DNA of 64,000 nucleotides from Natronobacterium haloterrestre (GTDB taxonomy: Archaea > Halobacteriota > Halobacteria > Halobacteriales > Natrialbaceae). This document shows positions 28,376 through 36,916 of this stretch, one piece after another. Every line of letters begins with the position of its first letter. Position 1 is the stretch's first letter. Position numbers and translations under genes: made by a program. Below the pieces are notes generated by a model, which was not told the origin of the DNA, ran no database searches, and saw nothing but the letters and a program-made list of their open reading frames with translations. The DNA lies in NCBI RefSeq assembly GCF_900112205.1, contig NZ_FOKW01000015.1:20632-84631 (forward strand), written 5' to 3'.

Positions 28376-29614
28376 TTACTCGTCGACAGCTGTTGTGGTA
28401 CCGACGGTACTGGAATCGGTCGGGTTCGCGCCCCCGTATTGCCCGACGAGTTCGTCGAGTCGTTCCGTGTCATCGACTGCCGGAAGCCTTCGAGTCGCAG
28501 TCTCGCACGTCGCATCGATACCGAGCCCGGCACAAACACGATCAGCGGTGACCTCGGCCATCCGGCGGTACGTCGTCAACTTGCCGCCAACGACGCTAAC
28601 GAGCCCCGAAACACCCTCGTCAGCGTGGTCGATCACGGTGAAGCCTCGAGAAATGCCTCGGCGGTCAGACCCGGCTTCATCCGGCGCGTACAGGGGACGC
28701 ACACCCCACCAGGTTCGGACCGTCCGTGCGTCGGCAACGGACGGGAGCATCGCCGCACACTCCGAGACGGATCGTTCTACCTCCCAGTCGGGTCGGTCGT
28801 ACTCGTCGGGGTCGTCGACGGGAACGCTCGTAGTACCGAGGACGACCTCCCCCTCGTGGGGAACGATGATGTCGCCGTCGTCCGGTTCCCGGCAGCGGTT
28901 CAGCACTGGCTCGAGGTCGTCGTACTCGACCGCAACCATCACACCTCGAGACGGGGCCATCCCGACCGTGGCCCCAGCCATCTCGGCGAGCTGTCCGGCC
29001 CACGCCCCTGCCGCGTTGACGACGATTTCGGGCCTGACCGTGCCGTCGACGTCGCCGCCTAACTCGACCGAATCGATCCGTTCGTTAGATACGGTTACGT
29101 CCGTAACCGGGGTATGGGGGCGGACCGCTGCGCCGTGGGCCTCGGCGTCGGCCGCGTTCGCAGCGACCAGTCGCGACGGATAGACGACGCGGTCGGGGAC
29201 GCGGAACGCCTCGACGACGTCGTCGGACAGTCCGGCCACCTGCTCGCGTGCTTCGTCGCCGTCGAGGCGTTGCACCTCGATACCGGCAGCGTTGCAGGCC
29301 GCCATCTTCCGTTCGAAGTAGTCCTCGTTATCTTCAGCCAGTCGAACGAACAGCCCGCCGGTATCGCGGATACAGGCCCCCGCAATGTCCTTGAGGATCC
29401 GATTCTCCGCGAGACACTCTTCGGCACTCTCCAGATCGGCTTCGGCATAGCGTGCACCGCTGTGGAGCAAACCGTGGGACCGACCCGATGTTCCGCTTGC
29501 GAGTCCATCACGGTCGACGAGCATCACGTCGACGTCGCGCAACGCCAGGTCTCGGGCGACGCCAGCGCCCGTCGCGCCACCCCCCACGACCAGAACCGTC
29601 GGATCGGTCGTCAC
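28376..29614 (-). CDS. glpA: FAD-dependent glycerol-3-phosphate dehydrogenase-like (short GlpA)
   Basis: A 412-residue DAO-family flavoprotein. The FAD site is VVGGGATGAGVARDLA (residues 9-24), SGTSGRSHGLLHSGARYAEAD matches GlpA/GlpD, and SVVGGKLTTYRRMAE is the second FAD contact. It starts with GTG at 29614. Haloarchaeal GlpA usually runs to about 570-580 residues with a C-terminal [2Fe-2S]/BFD region and is followed by glpB and glpC; here the protein stops after ANPTDSSTVG and no glpB or glpC follows. It may be a stand-alone anaerobic-type dehydrogenase or a truncated copy. Cytoplasmic side of the membrane is expected. Confidence 0.82.
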   Translation of the reverse strand: MTTDPTVLVVGGGATGAGVARDLALRDVDVMLVDRDGLASGTSGRSHGLLHSGARYAEADLESAEECLAENRILKDIAGACIRDTGGLFVRLAEDNEDYFERKMAACNAAGIEVQRLDGDEAREQVAGLSDDVVEAFRVPDRVVYPSRLVAANAADAEAHGAAVRPHTPVTDVTVSNERIDSVELGGDVDGTVRPEIVVNAAGAWAGQLAEMAGATVGMAPSRGVMVAVEYDDLEPVLNRCREPDDGDIIVPHEGEVVLGTTSVPVDDPDEYDRPDWEVERSVSECAAMLPSVADARTVRTWWGVRPLYAPDEAGSDRRGISRGFTVIDHADEGVSGLVSVVGGKLTTYRRMAEVTADRVCAGLGIDATCETATRRLPAVDDTERLDELVGQYGGANPTDSSTVGTTTAVDE

Positions 29615-29893
29615 GGTTCACCTCGGACGGGAATCGATTGCTGGCAGGACGAAATACCTCGAATCCGTCGGCTGGTTGTCTGTGAAAGCGTCACGTCCTA
29701 TGTTAGGAGTAGGTTCACTTGAGGCTGCCGTCGAAGGACTCGAGGGCTCCCTACCGGTTCGGCCAGCGGTAGTTCGTCTCTCGGCACTTGCTCAACAGGG
29801 AATCGGTAGTCGCTGTCGTGACCGCGAGTCCCCCTTTGAGTCGGCTACGTGGCGATAGTCCGCACGACGACTCCCCCGGAAAGAAAAGGTGAA

Positions 29894-30445
29894 TTAGATC
29901 TTATCGAGGCTGTCTTCGAGCAGGGACTCGAGTCTCCGAATCCGCTCCTTGAGGAATTCGACGTCCGGTTCTGGTTCAGATTCCGACTCCGATTCCGAAC
30001 CGGACGCCTCCGGATCGGCGTCGTTCGACGACGTGATCGCCTGGACCAGAATGTCTTCGAAAGCGTCGTCCACGTCCTGCAACTCGATAGCCATCTGTAT
30101 CCCATCACGAACGAATTCGCTCCGGGTCTGTCCCTGCTGTTCGGCCGCAGAGTCCGCACTTTCGATCAGTGCTTTCGGGACACGCACTGTGACCTTTTGT
30201 GTCTCCTGGAGATCGTAATCCGTTGCAGTTGCATCGAGATACCGGGATCCACCGAGCATCGCGGCGACCTGATAGTGGGTCGAGCACAACACGACCGTCG
30301 CGTCGTCTTTCGACGGCGGACCGAGCGAATACTCCCGAAGGGACTGTGCTGAACCACACACTTCACACCCGCCTTGCGGAGACCGCCGGCGCTCCTGATC
30401 GGGATATTCGATATAGTCGTCCGTCTCCGATTGATCGGCTGGCAT
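29894..30445 (-). CDS. Ribbon-helix-helix protein with zinc-like head and acidic coiled-coil tail
   Basis: A 183-residue protein. A CEVCG...LCSTHY head (residues 27-56) may bind zinc. A ribbon-helix-helix DNA-binding fold follows (about 84-118: KVTVRVPKALIESADSAAEQ, then TRSEFVRDGIQMAIE). The C-terminus is Ser/Glu-rich with a short coiled coil (FLKERIRRLESLLEDSLDK). RHH proteins commonly partner ParA or antitoxin systems. It is 1.6 kb downstream of the ParA operon on the same strand, so it could bind the 9-bp array there, but this is inference; it may equally be an independent regulator. Confidence 0.75.
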   Translation of the reverse strand: MPADQSETDDYIEYPDQERRRSPQGGCEVCGSAQSLREYSLGPPSKDDATVVLCSTHYQVAAMLGGSRYLDATATDYDLQETQKVTVRVPKALIESADSAAEQQGQTRSEFVRDGIQMAIELQDVDDAFEDILVQAITSSNDADPEASGSESESESEPEPDVEFLKERIRRLESLLEDSLDKI

Positions 30446-30673
30446 GTTCGCTCGTTTCAGCCCTTGCTGCCACCTCGGTCTTCCATCACAATAGTAGTAT
30501 CTAGTAACTTTCTCGAGACGTATCAGCTCTCCTCTGGAAACGGAGAACCACCACCACCACCATCGACGGCGTACAGAAAGCCACGTTTCGAGAAACGAAC
30601 CCCGTTCTACGGGGGAAACTCCACGGTCAGTGAGGCGAGACCGTTTTGATGGGGGCTCGGGAGTCGACCGCGT

Positions 30674-31024
30674 TCAAACGCTGGTCGTGAGTTCGAGGTA
30701 CGGGGCCAGTACCCCTCGCTCGACGCTCAGTGAGATGGCTTCCGTCTCCAGATCGTATGTCACGAGACCACAAGCACGCATCTGTGGCAAATGCGAATGG
30801 TAGAGATCTGTACAGATCCGTTCGTACCACTCTTGTGTAGCGTTTCCCTCATTGATCGCGATGTATTCGGCGAGGTCTCCGAGGAGAACGTCGCCAGGTC
30901 GTCGTGTCAGATAGGCCAGTATCTGTTGGCGTCGCTCATTGGCGAACATCGCGAACAACGTCGTCGGGGGAATCTCGTCCGTCCCTGGGTCCGTATCGTC
31001 TGGGGTGCGGGCTTGTGGCGTCAT
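30674..31024 (-). CDS. Small winged-helix (DUF7344-like) regulator
   Basis: A 116-residue protein with the haloarchaeal winged-helix pattern LFAMFANERRQQILAYL, then DLAEYIA, then YHSHLPQMRACGLVTYD. The core is shared with 33399-33803 (LYHTHLPKLENANLVEFD). Such proteins are abundant in haloarchaea, often next to mobile or signalling genes. It has no effector domain. Targets unknown. Confidence 0.8.
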   Translation of the reverse strand: MTPQARTPDDTDPGTDEIPPTTLFAMFANERRQQILAYLTRRPGDVLLGDLAEYIAINEGNATQEWYERICTDLYHSHLPQMRACGLVTYDLETEAISLSVERGVLAPYLELTTSV

Positions 31025-31204
31025 GTCGTCTCCGTACTTCGCCTACGCGTCGGAAGTCTACGTTCTCTCAGCCGGCGACTTCAGCAGAGTACAGGTCACC
31101 ATTAGCGCCACATAGTATAGCTATTTCTACCGGTCGATATCAAAAGAAATCAAACCGTCAGGGACCGGATTCTGTTGGGTGAGTCCCGTTAGGATAGCGG
31201 TCGC

Positions 31205-31411
31205 TCAGTCGTCGAGGAACGTGGGCTCGTGGGGGGAGTCCGCCTCGCTCAGCCGTTTCTCGACCGTAATCGTCCAGTCTGGTGCCGATGAAACTGGCAC
31301 CTCGATGTCCCACTGCCCTTCGATTGCGTCCCCACGAGCGAACGCAGTGAGAATCACCGTCTCGAGTTCGTCTTCGAACGAAGGGTCCCCGGTGTTGCTA
31401 TCTGCAGACAT
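31205..31411 (-). CDS. Small acidic HalOD1-like protein
   Basis: A 68-residue acidic protein, start ATG at 31409-31411 (MSADSNTGDPSFEDE). Its middle, LETVILTAFARGDAIEGQWDIEVPV followed by APDWTITVEK, forms one helix and a beta meander typical of small haloarchaeal conserved proteins. No catalytic motif. It may be a stand-alone output or adaptor domain; function unknown. Confidence 0.6.
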   Translation of the reverse strand: MSADSNTGDPSFEDELETVILTAFARGDAIEGQWDIEVPVSSAPDWTITVEKRLSEADSPHEPTFLDD

Positions 31412-31595
31412 ATGGTTTCTCGATGGGTGTCGCCCAGTCGGTGCCATCCCGCTGTTCGACTACGTACTCCATGCAGCGAACGATAATAAAGAAGTCGCGC
31501 TTACTTGGCGCTTCGTCGATAGGTCGATCCCCTTCGACGCGCTACGGAAACCGACTGTCTCGTGATCGACTCGAGGGACGAACGGTCGGGGTACG

Positions 31596-32012
31596 TTACT
31601 GCGATCGCCGCTCTTCGAGCAGTAACTCGGCTACACGGTCCGGTTGCTCGTTGGCGAGTTTCAGAACGGCGTTGTGGATTTCCCTCGTCGCTTCGTCCAC
31701 GACGTCCGCCTGGGCAAGTCGCGGGCCGATAGTCGTTCGAACGTTCTTTTCGAACTGGGACCATTCCTCGTCTTTCGCGTACAGCGGCTTTTGTCGCACT
31801 TCGCTGTACTCGAACGCCGGTCCCGTCTCTGCGGGATCGGCCGATGCCTCGCTTTCACCGGTCGTTTCCTCGTCGCTCGGCGACAGCGTGGATGTGGTCG
31901 TCTCCTGTGTCGTGGACTCCGTCGATCGTCTGCCCGATTTACCCGAGGCGGACGAGTCTTCGTCGTCCCCGGATTCCGTTCCGCTTTCGAGGTCGTCGAA
32001 CGGATTGCTCAT
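31596..32012 (-). CDS. ParA-linked small protein (putative partition partner)
   Basis: A 138-residue protein. The first 65 residues are Ser/Thr/Asp/Glu-rich and disordered; the C-terminal half (about 70-138) is helical (WSQFEKNVRTTIGPRLAQADVVD and TREIHNAVLKLANEQPDRVAELLLEER). Its ATG overlaps the parA stop (ATGA, 32009-32012), so it is the second gene of the operon, the place of ParB-like or RHH centromere-binding partners. It has no recognised ParB or RHH motif. It could be a new type of adaptor linking ParA to the upstream array. Confidence 0.75.
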   Translation of the reverse strand: MSNPFDDLESGTESGDDEDSSASGKSGRRSTESTTQETTTSTLSPSDEETTGESEASADPAETGPAFEYSEVRQKPLYAKDEEWSQFEKNVRTTIGPRLAQADVVDEATREIHNAVLKLANEQPDRVAELLLEERRSQ

Positions 32013-32896
32013 CGTTCGATCCCTCCGTTCGTAACGATCGCGGCCAGTTCTTCGTAACAGGGGATCTGATCGCTTTCCGGATCGTAGTCCTGTAGCGGCT
32101 GGTTGTGCTGGAGCGACCGGGAAAGCGACGAGCGATACCTGATTCCCGGCTTGGGCGTATCGATTTCACCTGCGTCGATCTGCTCGAACGTTTCAGCTGT
32201 GATTCGAGCGAAGTCCGGAACTGCCTCCTGCAGTGGTTGGCCCGGATTGACCTCGTAACTGGCGGTATTCAGGTTCTCCAGCAGCTCTCGATCTTCGGTC
32301 CGTTGATCGATCCGATCCTCGAGTTTGTTGGGAACGACTGCGAGAACGTCGACGTCGATATACTCACGTGCCGGTTCGATCAGCCGCTCCATCGTTCGCT
32401 TGTAGCCGCCGATCGCGCTCGAGCCCGGTTCGATGGGGATCATGACGTTGCCCGTCGCGACCAGGGCGTTGTTGTTCAGCATTCCGGGGTATGCTGGGCA
32501 GTCGAACACAATGTAGTCGTAGACGTCGCCGAGCAGCGGATCCACGACCTTTGATTTGATTCGTGCGGATCCCTGCATCGCGCCGGCGAGGTCGTTCTCG
32601 ACGTCCTCGAGCGTATTCGAAGACGGAAGCAGGTCGAATCCGTGTTCAGTCTCACGGATCAGGTCGTTCGGGGTGGCATCGCCCTCGAGGAGAACATCGC
32701 CGAGATCGAGGTCCGCCCCATACGCGTCTTCGAATCCTAGGCCGTTTGTCGCGTGCCCGTTCGGGTCGAGATCCGCAAAGAGCGTATCGCCCCGTTCGGC
32801 GAGCTGTCGGGCCAGGTTGATCGAGGTCGTTGATTTGCCGACACCGCCTTTGAGGATGACGACGCTTACAGCGCGTGGCTCGTCTGTGGCTCCCAT
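32009..32896 (-). CDS. parA: ParA/MinD-type partition ATPase
   Basis: A 295-residue deviant-Walker ATPase. The deviant Walker A KGGVGKST is at residues 16-23, the switch motif is in LFADLDPNGHATNGLG, and Walker B is YIVFDCPAYPG. No N-terminal DNA-binding helix-turn-helix is present, so it is the small (type Ib-like) ParA class, in which the operon is repressed by the partner protein. The start ATG is at 32894-32896, just 29 bp from palindromes and an array of phased hexamers. It would position a replicon or other cargo along the nucleoid. Confidence 0.93.
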   Translation of the reverse strand: MGATDEPRAVSVVILKGGVGKSTTSINLARQLAERGDTLFADLDPNGHATNGLGFEDAYGADLDLGDVLLEGDATPNDLIRETEHGFDLLPSSNTLEDVENDLAGAMQGSARIKSKVVDPLLGDVYDYIVFDCPAYPGMLNNNALVATGNVMIPIEPGSSAIGGYKRTMERLIEPAREYIDVDVLAVVPNKLEDRIDQRTEDRELLENLNTASYEVNPGQPLQEAVPDFARITAETFEQIDAGEIDTPKPGIRYRSSLSRSLQHNQPLQDYDPESDQIPCYEELAAIVTNGGIER

Positions 32897-32924
32897 AGTA
32901 TGTAACTCCGTCCGCCGCAGACCG

Positions 32925-32961
32925 CAATAGGTGCCTATTGTGGCTTCAATAGGTGCCTATT
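32925..32961. promoter_or_regulatory. Two CAATAGGTGCCTATT palindromes upstream of parA
   Basis: Two copies of AATAGGTGCCTATT (32926-32939 and 32948-32961), each a perfect 6-bp inverted repeat around TG, lie 30-65 bp before the parA ATG with 22 bp between their starts (two helical turns). Position at the promoter suggests autoregulation by the partition complex. Confidence 0.8.
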
Positions 32962-33036
32962 CTTCCGACAATTTCCGTCTCAGCGGACGTTTCGTATGTT
33001 TAACTTGTCGTACTTATCTCTACCGTAGGAGCTTGT

Positions 33037-33190
33037 AATAGGTAGCTTAGGTGCAGTAGGTGAATTACCTATTCCGCATGTTGTAGCTATTTTACCTATT
33101 TCGGCTACCACGCCTATTGTACCTATTTTAGCTATTGTAGCTATCGCACCTATACTGCCTATTGTTACTGTTGCAGATACTGCACCTATT
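33037..33190. repeat. 9-bp-phased hexamer array (candidate centromere)
   Basis: Fourteen hexamer positions related to CCTATT occur at exactly 9-bp intervals from 33068 to 33185; exact CCTATT is at 33068, 33095, 33113, 33122, 33158 and 33185, near matches (GCTATT, GCTATC, CCTATA, GCTACC) at 33086, 33131, 33140, 33149 and 33104, and degenerate units at 33077, 33167 and 33176. Left of it three units in the opposite orientation (AATAGG, CTTAGG, AGTAGG at 33037, 33046, 33055) keep the same 9-bp step. Such arrays bind ribbon-helix-helix or similar partition proteins. Confidence 0.85.
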
Positions 33191-33398
33191 CCATCTGGCT
33201 CCCCTATCCAACCTACCGAACCCGGCCCGAGTGGTGAAACAGAACACTTCCGAACGAGGCCAAGCCTAATCAACAGACGGATAGGTGAGCCCCGACTGAT
33301 CCACCCTCGAGATCGACGTCGAGAACTCACAGTGGCAGGACAGACCGGTCGTGTCCAGTGTGGCAATCCAGGCTAGTGAAAGGACATTGAGATACCGT

Positions 33399-33803
33399 TC
33401 AGTTACGGTGGGAGTTATCCCCGTAATCCTCCCAGGCACAGAGCTCGAGAGCGGTCGCAATAAAGGAGGGGAGTTCGCAGGCTTTGATTCGTTTCGAGGA
33501 GGGATCGAACTCGACCAGATTCGCGTTCTCTAGTTTTGGGAGGTGCGTATGGTAGAGATTCGTCGTGATCTGTCTGATCGCTTCTTGTGAAACGTCCTCG
33601 AGTGGGCAGTCCCGTTCCCACGCTGCGATCTGCCGAGCAGTTTCCGAAACCGTCAGCGAGTGATTTTTCCGGAGGCAGTGAAGGATACATCGTCGCCGAT
33701 AGTTTGCGAGGAGACGAAAGGATTCATCCAGGGAATTGGAATACCCTCTCTCCAGTGGTGCGGGCACGTCCTCCCCGTCTCGTTTCCCATCCTCTCCCGT
33801 CAT
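33399..33803 (-). CDS. Small winged-helix (DUF7344-like) regulator
   Basis: A 134-residue winged-helix protein with SFRLLANYRRRCILHCLRK, then SVSETARQIA-type helix and LYHTHLPKLENANLVEFDPSSKRI, the same fold as 30674-31024. The ATG at 33801-33803 (MTGEDGKRDGED) is chosen because upstream residues in the frame are hydrophobic and atypical. It lies beyond the partition array and reads toward it. Possibly a regulator of the neighbouring ABC importer or an accessory gene of the par region; no evidence decides. Confidence 0.78.
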   Translation of the reverse strand: MTGEDGKRDGEDVPAPLERGYSNSLDESFRLLANYRRRCILHCLRKNHSLTVSETARQIAAWERDCPLEDVSQEAIRQITTNLYHTHLPKLENANLVEFDPSSKRIKACELPSFIATALELCAWEDYGDNSHRN

Positions 33804-34291
33804 ATGATGGAAGTCGAACTGTGACAATGATAAGTCCGTGACTGTGATTGGCAAGCCCGCACACCAGTATACGAAAGTCGAGATACGGAGAAAACCATCA
33901 GTCAGTACGAAAATCACTGTTCGTCCTACCTGCTGGAAAATGCGGGCCGAAAGAGCCGTTGAGGTCACTCGTTCGGTATCTCGTTTTCGACATCCGAGCC
34001 GGAGCCCCAATACCTCTTGTCAAACTTGACCTTCCCTGTCTCACTGACTGTGAGATATACTTATCCGAACCACGGGTACACTGCCGCCTTGCTGCCGTCT
34101 CGACAGCGACCGATCGCTTTCGCTCCAGCAATCTCGAGCGGTTCACTGGTCAGAGATCGAAAGATCGATTCAGTACGCGGGCTGTTGCGTTCCCGCTTCG
34201 GATAATCGGTCGCACGGACATGGTCACTTTTAATATTGGAAGAGTAAGTTTTAGCAAGAATTATTAATAGAGGGGTTTGGATAATATAGTG
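33804..34291. other. Intergenic stretch ending in an importer promoter
   Basis: No credible gene in about 490 bp; frames have poor codon bias. The right end is AT-rich (TTTTAATATTGG at 34228 and TTATTAATAG at 34261-34270); the second lies about 25 bp before the importer ATG and fits a leaderless promoter. Confidence 0.5.
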
Positions 34292-35293
34292 ATGAGCGGT
34301 ATGACTCGGCGAGACTTCTGTTGTGGTATCGGTGCCGGAATGATCGGTGGGCTGGCGGGTTGTCTGAGCAGCGACTCTCCCTCACTCACAGTCGCGTACG
34401 TCCCGATCTATCCCAACATGCATCACTACGTTATGGAAGCCGAGGGTATCTACGACGAGCTCGATGCGACTGTGAATATCGAGCGCTTCGCCAGCGGTCC
34501 TGACGTCGTGACCGCGTACGCGGCGGGTGATATCGATGCCGCATTCTTCGGCGTCACGCCCGCGATGGTGCTCGTCGATCAGGGTGTCGACGCCGCGATC
34601 GTCACGGCCAACAGTCGCAACGGGTTCCGGATCGTGGGAACCGAGACGTTCGCTCGACGCTACGATGCGGAGGGTACGGGCACGTTCGAGACGTTCGAAG
34701 CCGAAGAAGGCCGCCGCCCACGGATCGCTGCCCCACCCGACGGCAGTGTCCCGGACATTCTCCTCCGGTACTGGATCGAGGCGGATCACGGCTACGAGGA
34801 TACCGTCGACGTCGTCGACAAGCGGACGGTCCCACCAGCCAATGCACCCGAGGCGCTCGCTGGCGGTGATATCGACGCGACCGTCATCCAGGAGCCATTT
34901 GCGACGGCCATGCTCGAGGCGGGAGCAGAAGCGCTCCGGTGGTCCGGCGACGTTCTCCCGGATCATCCCGTTACTGCGTTGTTCGTTCACGACCGCGTCC
35001 CGGATGAGACGACGGTGGAACTCGTCGACGGACACGCAGCGGCGACGGACGTTATCGAGTCCGATCCGAGTCGGACCGCGGAGGCCGCTGCGTCGGTGAT
35101 CGGTTCCGGGATCGACGGAGAGACCGCCGAGCGGGCGCTCGACTCCCCGGCCGCCGACTTCCTGTCGAACCCGCGAACGATCGCGACGCCGACCGTCGAG
35201 ATGTCGGAGTTCGTCGCGGGTGTCGGGAACGTCGACGAACCGGTCTCCGAGAACGACCTGTTCGACTTCGCTCCTTACGATACGGTCGAATGA
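34292..35293 (+). CDS. ABC importer substrate-binding lipoprotein (NMT1/SsuA-TauA-like)
   Basis: A 333-residue solute-binding protein of the NMT1/THI5-like family. It has a Tat-type start (TRRDFCCGIGAGMIGG) and a lipobox-like GLAGC, so it is expected as a lipoprotein on the outer face of the membrane. The fold is supported by LTVAYVPIYPNMHHYVMEAEGIYDELDATV and GDIDAAFFGVTPAMVL. The family binds nitrate, sulfonates, taurine or pyrimidine precursors; the ligand here is unknown. The stop overlaps the start of the permease (ATGA). ATG 34292 or 34301 may start; both keep the signal. Confidence 0.9.
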   Translation: MSGMTRRDFCCGIGAGMIGGLAGCLSSDSPSLTVAYVPIYPNMHHYVMEAEGIYDELDATVNIERFASGPDVVTAYAAGDIDAAFFGVTPAMVLVDQGVDAAIVTANSRNGFRIVGTETFARRYDAEGTGTFETFEAEEGRRPRIAAPPDGSVPDILLRYWIEADHGYEDTVDVVDKRTVPPANAPEALAGGDIDATVIQEPFATAMLEAGAEALRWSGDVLPDHPVTALFVHDRVPDETTVELVDGHAAATDVIESDPSRTAEAAASVIGSGIDGETAERALDSPAADFLSNPRTIATPTVEMSEFVAGVGNVDEPVSENDLFDFAPYDTVE

Positions 35294-36132
35294 GTCTCCA
35301 GGACGCAAACGCGGTCACCACCGCAGTCTCCGAACATCTCGAGTGGGAAACCGTGCGGCGGATCGGATTCGGGCTCGTCGGGACACTGGCATTGACCGGG
35401 TTGTGGGCAATCGCCGCGGCCTCCGTCTCGCCGGGATACTTGATTCCCGGTCCACGAGCCGTCGCAGCGGCGCTCGTGACCGAGTTCAGGGCGACCGAGC
35501 CGTTGGTGACTTTGGGTTTCCGGACCGATCTCCCGCGGGCGATACTCAAACTCGGTCAGACGTTCGCTCACTACGTTCCCGGACTCGCGGTCGGCGCAGT
35601 TCTCGGTGCGGGGACCGGCGTGGCGATGGGCTGGGACGAACGGCTCGATGACCTCCTGACACCCGCGGTGCGGGTGTTACGTCCGATCCCGCCGCTGGCA
35701 TGGATCGTTTTCGCGATCGTGTGGTTCGGCATCGGTCACGGCGGTGCGGTCTTTATCGTCGGTATCGGCGCGTTCTGGATCAACTTCTACGGAGGTTACG
35801 ATGGCGTTCGGGACGTTCCCGACCACTTGCTGGAGGTGGCCGAATCGCTCGGGACCCGATCGGATTTCGGTATGATCCGACTCGTCGTCGTCCCGGCGGC
35901 GTTGCCGTCGATCCTGACGGCGTTCCGGACGAGCCTGGGGCGGTGTCTGATGATCGTCGTCGGCGCGGAGTTGTTCGGGGCGCCGGGCGTCGGCTTCGAG
36001 ATCATCAACGCGGCCAACAACCTCGCGATGGCGACCAGCGTCGCGTACATGCTGGTGATTAGCTCCGTCCACATCGGACTCGACGTCCTGTACCGGAGGG
36101 CAGAGCGACGACTCCTCGAGTGGCAACCATGA
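35290..36132 (+). CDS. ABC importer permease (SsuC/TauC-like)
   Basis: A 280-residue permease with six hydrophobic helices and the BPD_transp_1 signature (EAA loop) in VRDVPDHLLEVAESLGT followed by VVVPAALPSILTAFRTSLGR. PPLAWIVFAIVWFGIGHGGAVFIV is typical of nitrate/sulfonate/taurine permeases. Start and stop both overlap neighbouring genes by four bases, giving a strictly coupled three-gene operon. Confidence 0.93.
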   Translation: MSLQDANAVTTAVSEHLEWETVRRIGFGLVGTLALTGLWAIAAASVSPGYLIPGPRAVAAALVTEFRATEPLVTLGFRTDLPRAILKLGQTFAHYVPGLAVGAVLGAGTGVAMGWDERLDDLLTPAVRVLRPIPPLAWIVFAIVWFGIGHGGAVFIVGIGAFWINFYGGYDGVRDVPDHLLEVAESLGTRSDFGMIRLVVVPAALPSILTAFRTSLGRCLMIVVGAELFGAPGVGFEIINAANNLAMATSVAYMLVISSVHIGLDVLYRRAERRLLEWQP

Positions 36133-36872
36133 GCAGGGTACGTGTTCGTGATCTGGAAAAGGTCTACGATGGTACACAGGAGATCCAGGCGTTTTCGGCG
36201 GTGAATTTCGACGTCGAGAGTGGGGAGTTCGTCTGTCTCGTCGGTCCGTCGGGCTGTGGGAAAACGACGCTCCTGCGGATCCTCGCCGGATTCGAGGAGC
36301 CAACGAGCGGCGAGGTACTCGTGGACGGTGAGCCGGTCGAAGAACCCGGAATCGATCGCGGCATGGTCTTTCAGGAGTACAGCCTCTTCCCGTGGCGGAC
36401 CGTCGAGGAGAACGTCCGGTTCGGCCTCGATCGACCGGCCTGTGAGTGTGCCGACTGTACGGCGCGAGTGGCGGGATTGATCGATCTGGTCGGGCTGGAC
36501 GGGTTCGAGACCGCGTATCCGAAGGAGCTGTCCGGCGGTATGAAACAGCGAGTTGCAGTGGCACGGGCGCTCGCGGTCGATCCGGCCGTTCTCCTGATGG
36601 ACGAACCGTTCGGGAGTATCGATGCCCGGACCCGAAACCGGTTACAGACGGAACTACTCGATATCTGGCGACGAACCGGGAAGACCATCGTGTTCGTCAC
36701 ACACGAGATTCCCGAGGCCGTCGCACTCGCCGATCGAGTGCTGGTGATGCGTCGAGACAGTGGTCCGGGACTCGCTGCGAGCATCGATATCGAACTAGAG
36801 CGACCCCGGTCCCGGACGGATCCCGCATTCACCGAACGGGTTGCCGCCGTTCGAAACGTGCTCGACTCCTGA
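36129..36872 (+). CDS. ABC importer ATPase (SsuB/TauB-like)
   Basis: A 247-residue ATPase. Walker A is GPSGCGKTT (residues 40-48), the Q-loop is MVFQEYSLFPWRTV, the signature LSGGMKQR and Walker B VLLMDEPFGSID are followed by the switch His in FVTHEIPEA. A CECADC insert near residue 107-112 is unusual for the family and could bind metal. It completes the importer operon. The tnpB element inserted 24 bp beyond its stop does not interrupt it. Confidence 0.94.
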   Translation: MSRVRVRDLEKVYDGTQEIQAFSAVNFDVESGEFVCLVGPSGCGKTTLLRILAGFEEPTSGEVLVDGEPVEEPGIDRGMVFQEYSLFPWRTVEENVRFGLDRPACECADCTARVAGLIDLVGLDGFETAYPKELSGGMKQRVAVARALAVDPAVLLMDEPFGSIDARTRNRLQTELLDIWRRTGKTIVFVTHEIPEAVALADRVLVMRRDSGPGLAASIDIELERPRSRTDPAFTERVAAVRNVLDS

Positions 36873-36895
36873 CAACAAATACCCCATGTGAACGG

Positions 36896-36916
36896 CCTCG
36901 GGGTCAAGCCCCGAGG
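36896..36916. repeat. Right-end hairpin of the first tnpB element
   Basis: A perfect 9-bp inverted repeat with a three-base TCA loop (left arm CCTCGGGGT, read to CCCCGAGG) spans the tnpB stop codon at 36904-36906. Its twin, with the same GGGGTCAAGCCCC core, is at 38218-38238. Such subterminal hairpins mark IS200/IS605 ends and the 3' part of the guide RNA. Confidence 0.75.

Noticed and set aside
33037..33190. CRISPR array
   Set aside because: Units are 9 bp and have no spacers; pattern fits a partition array.
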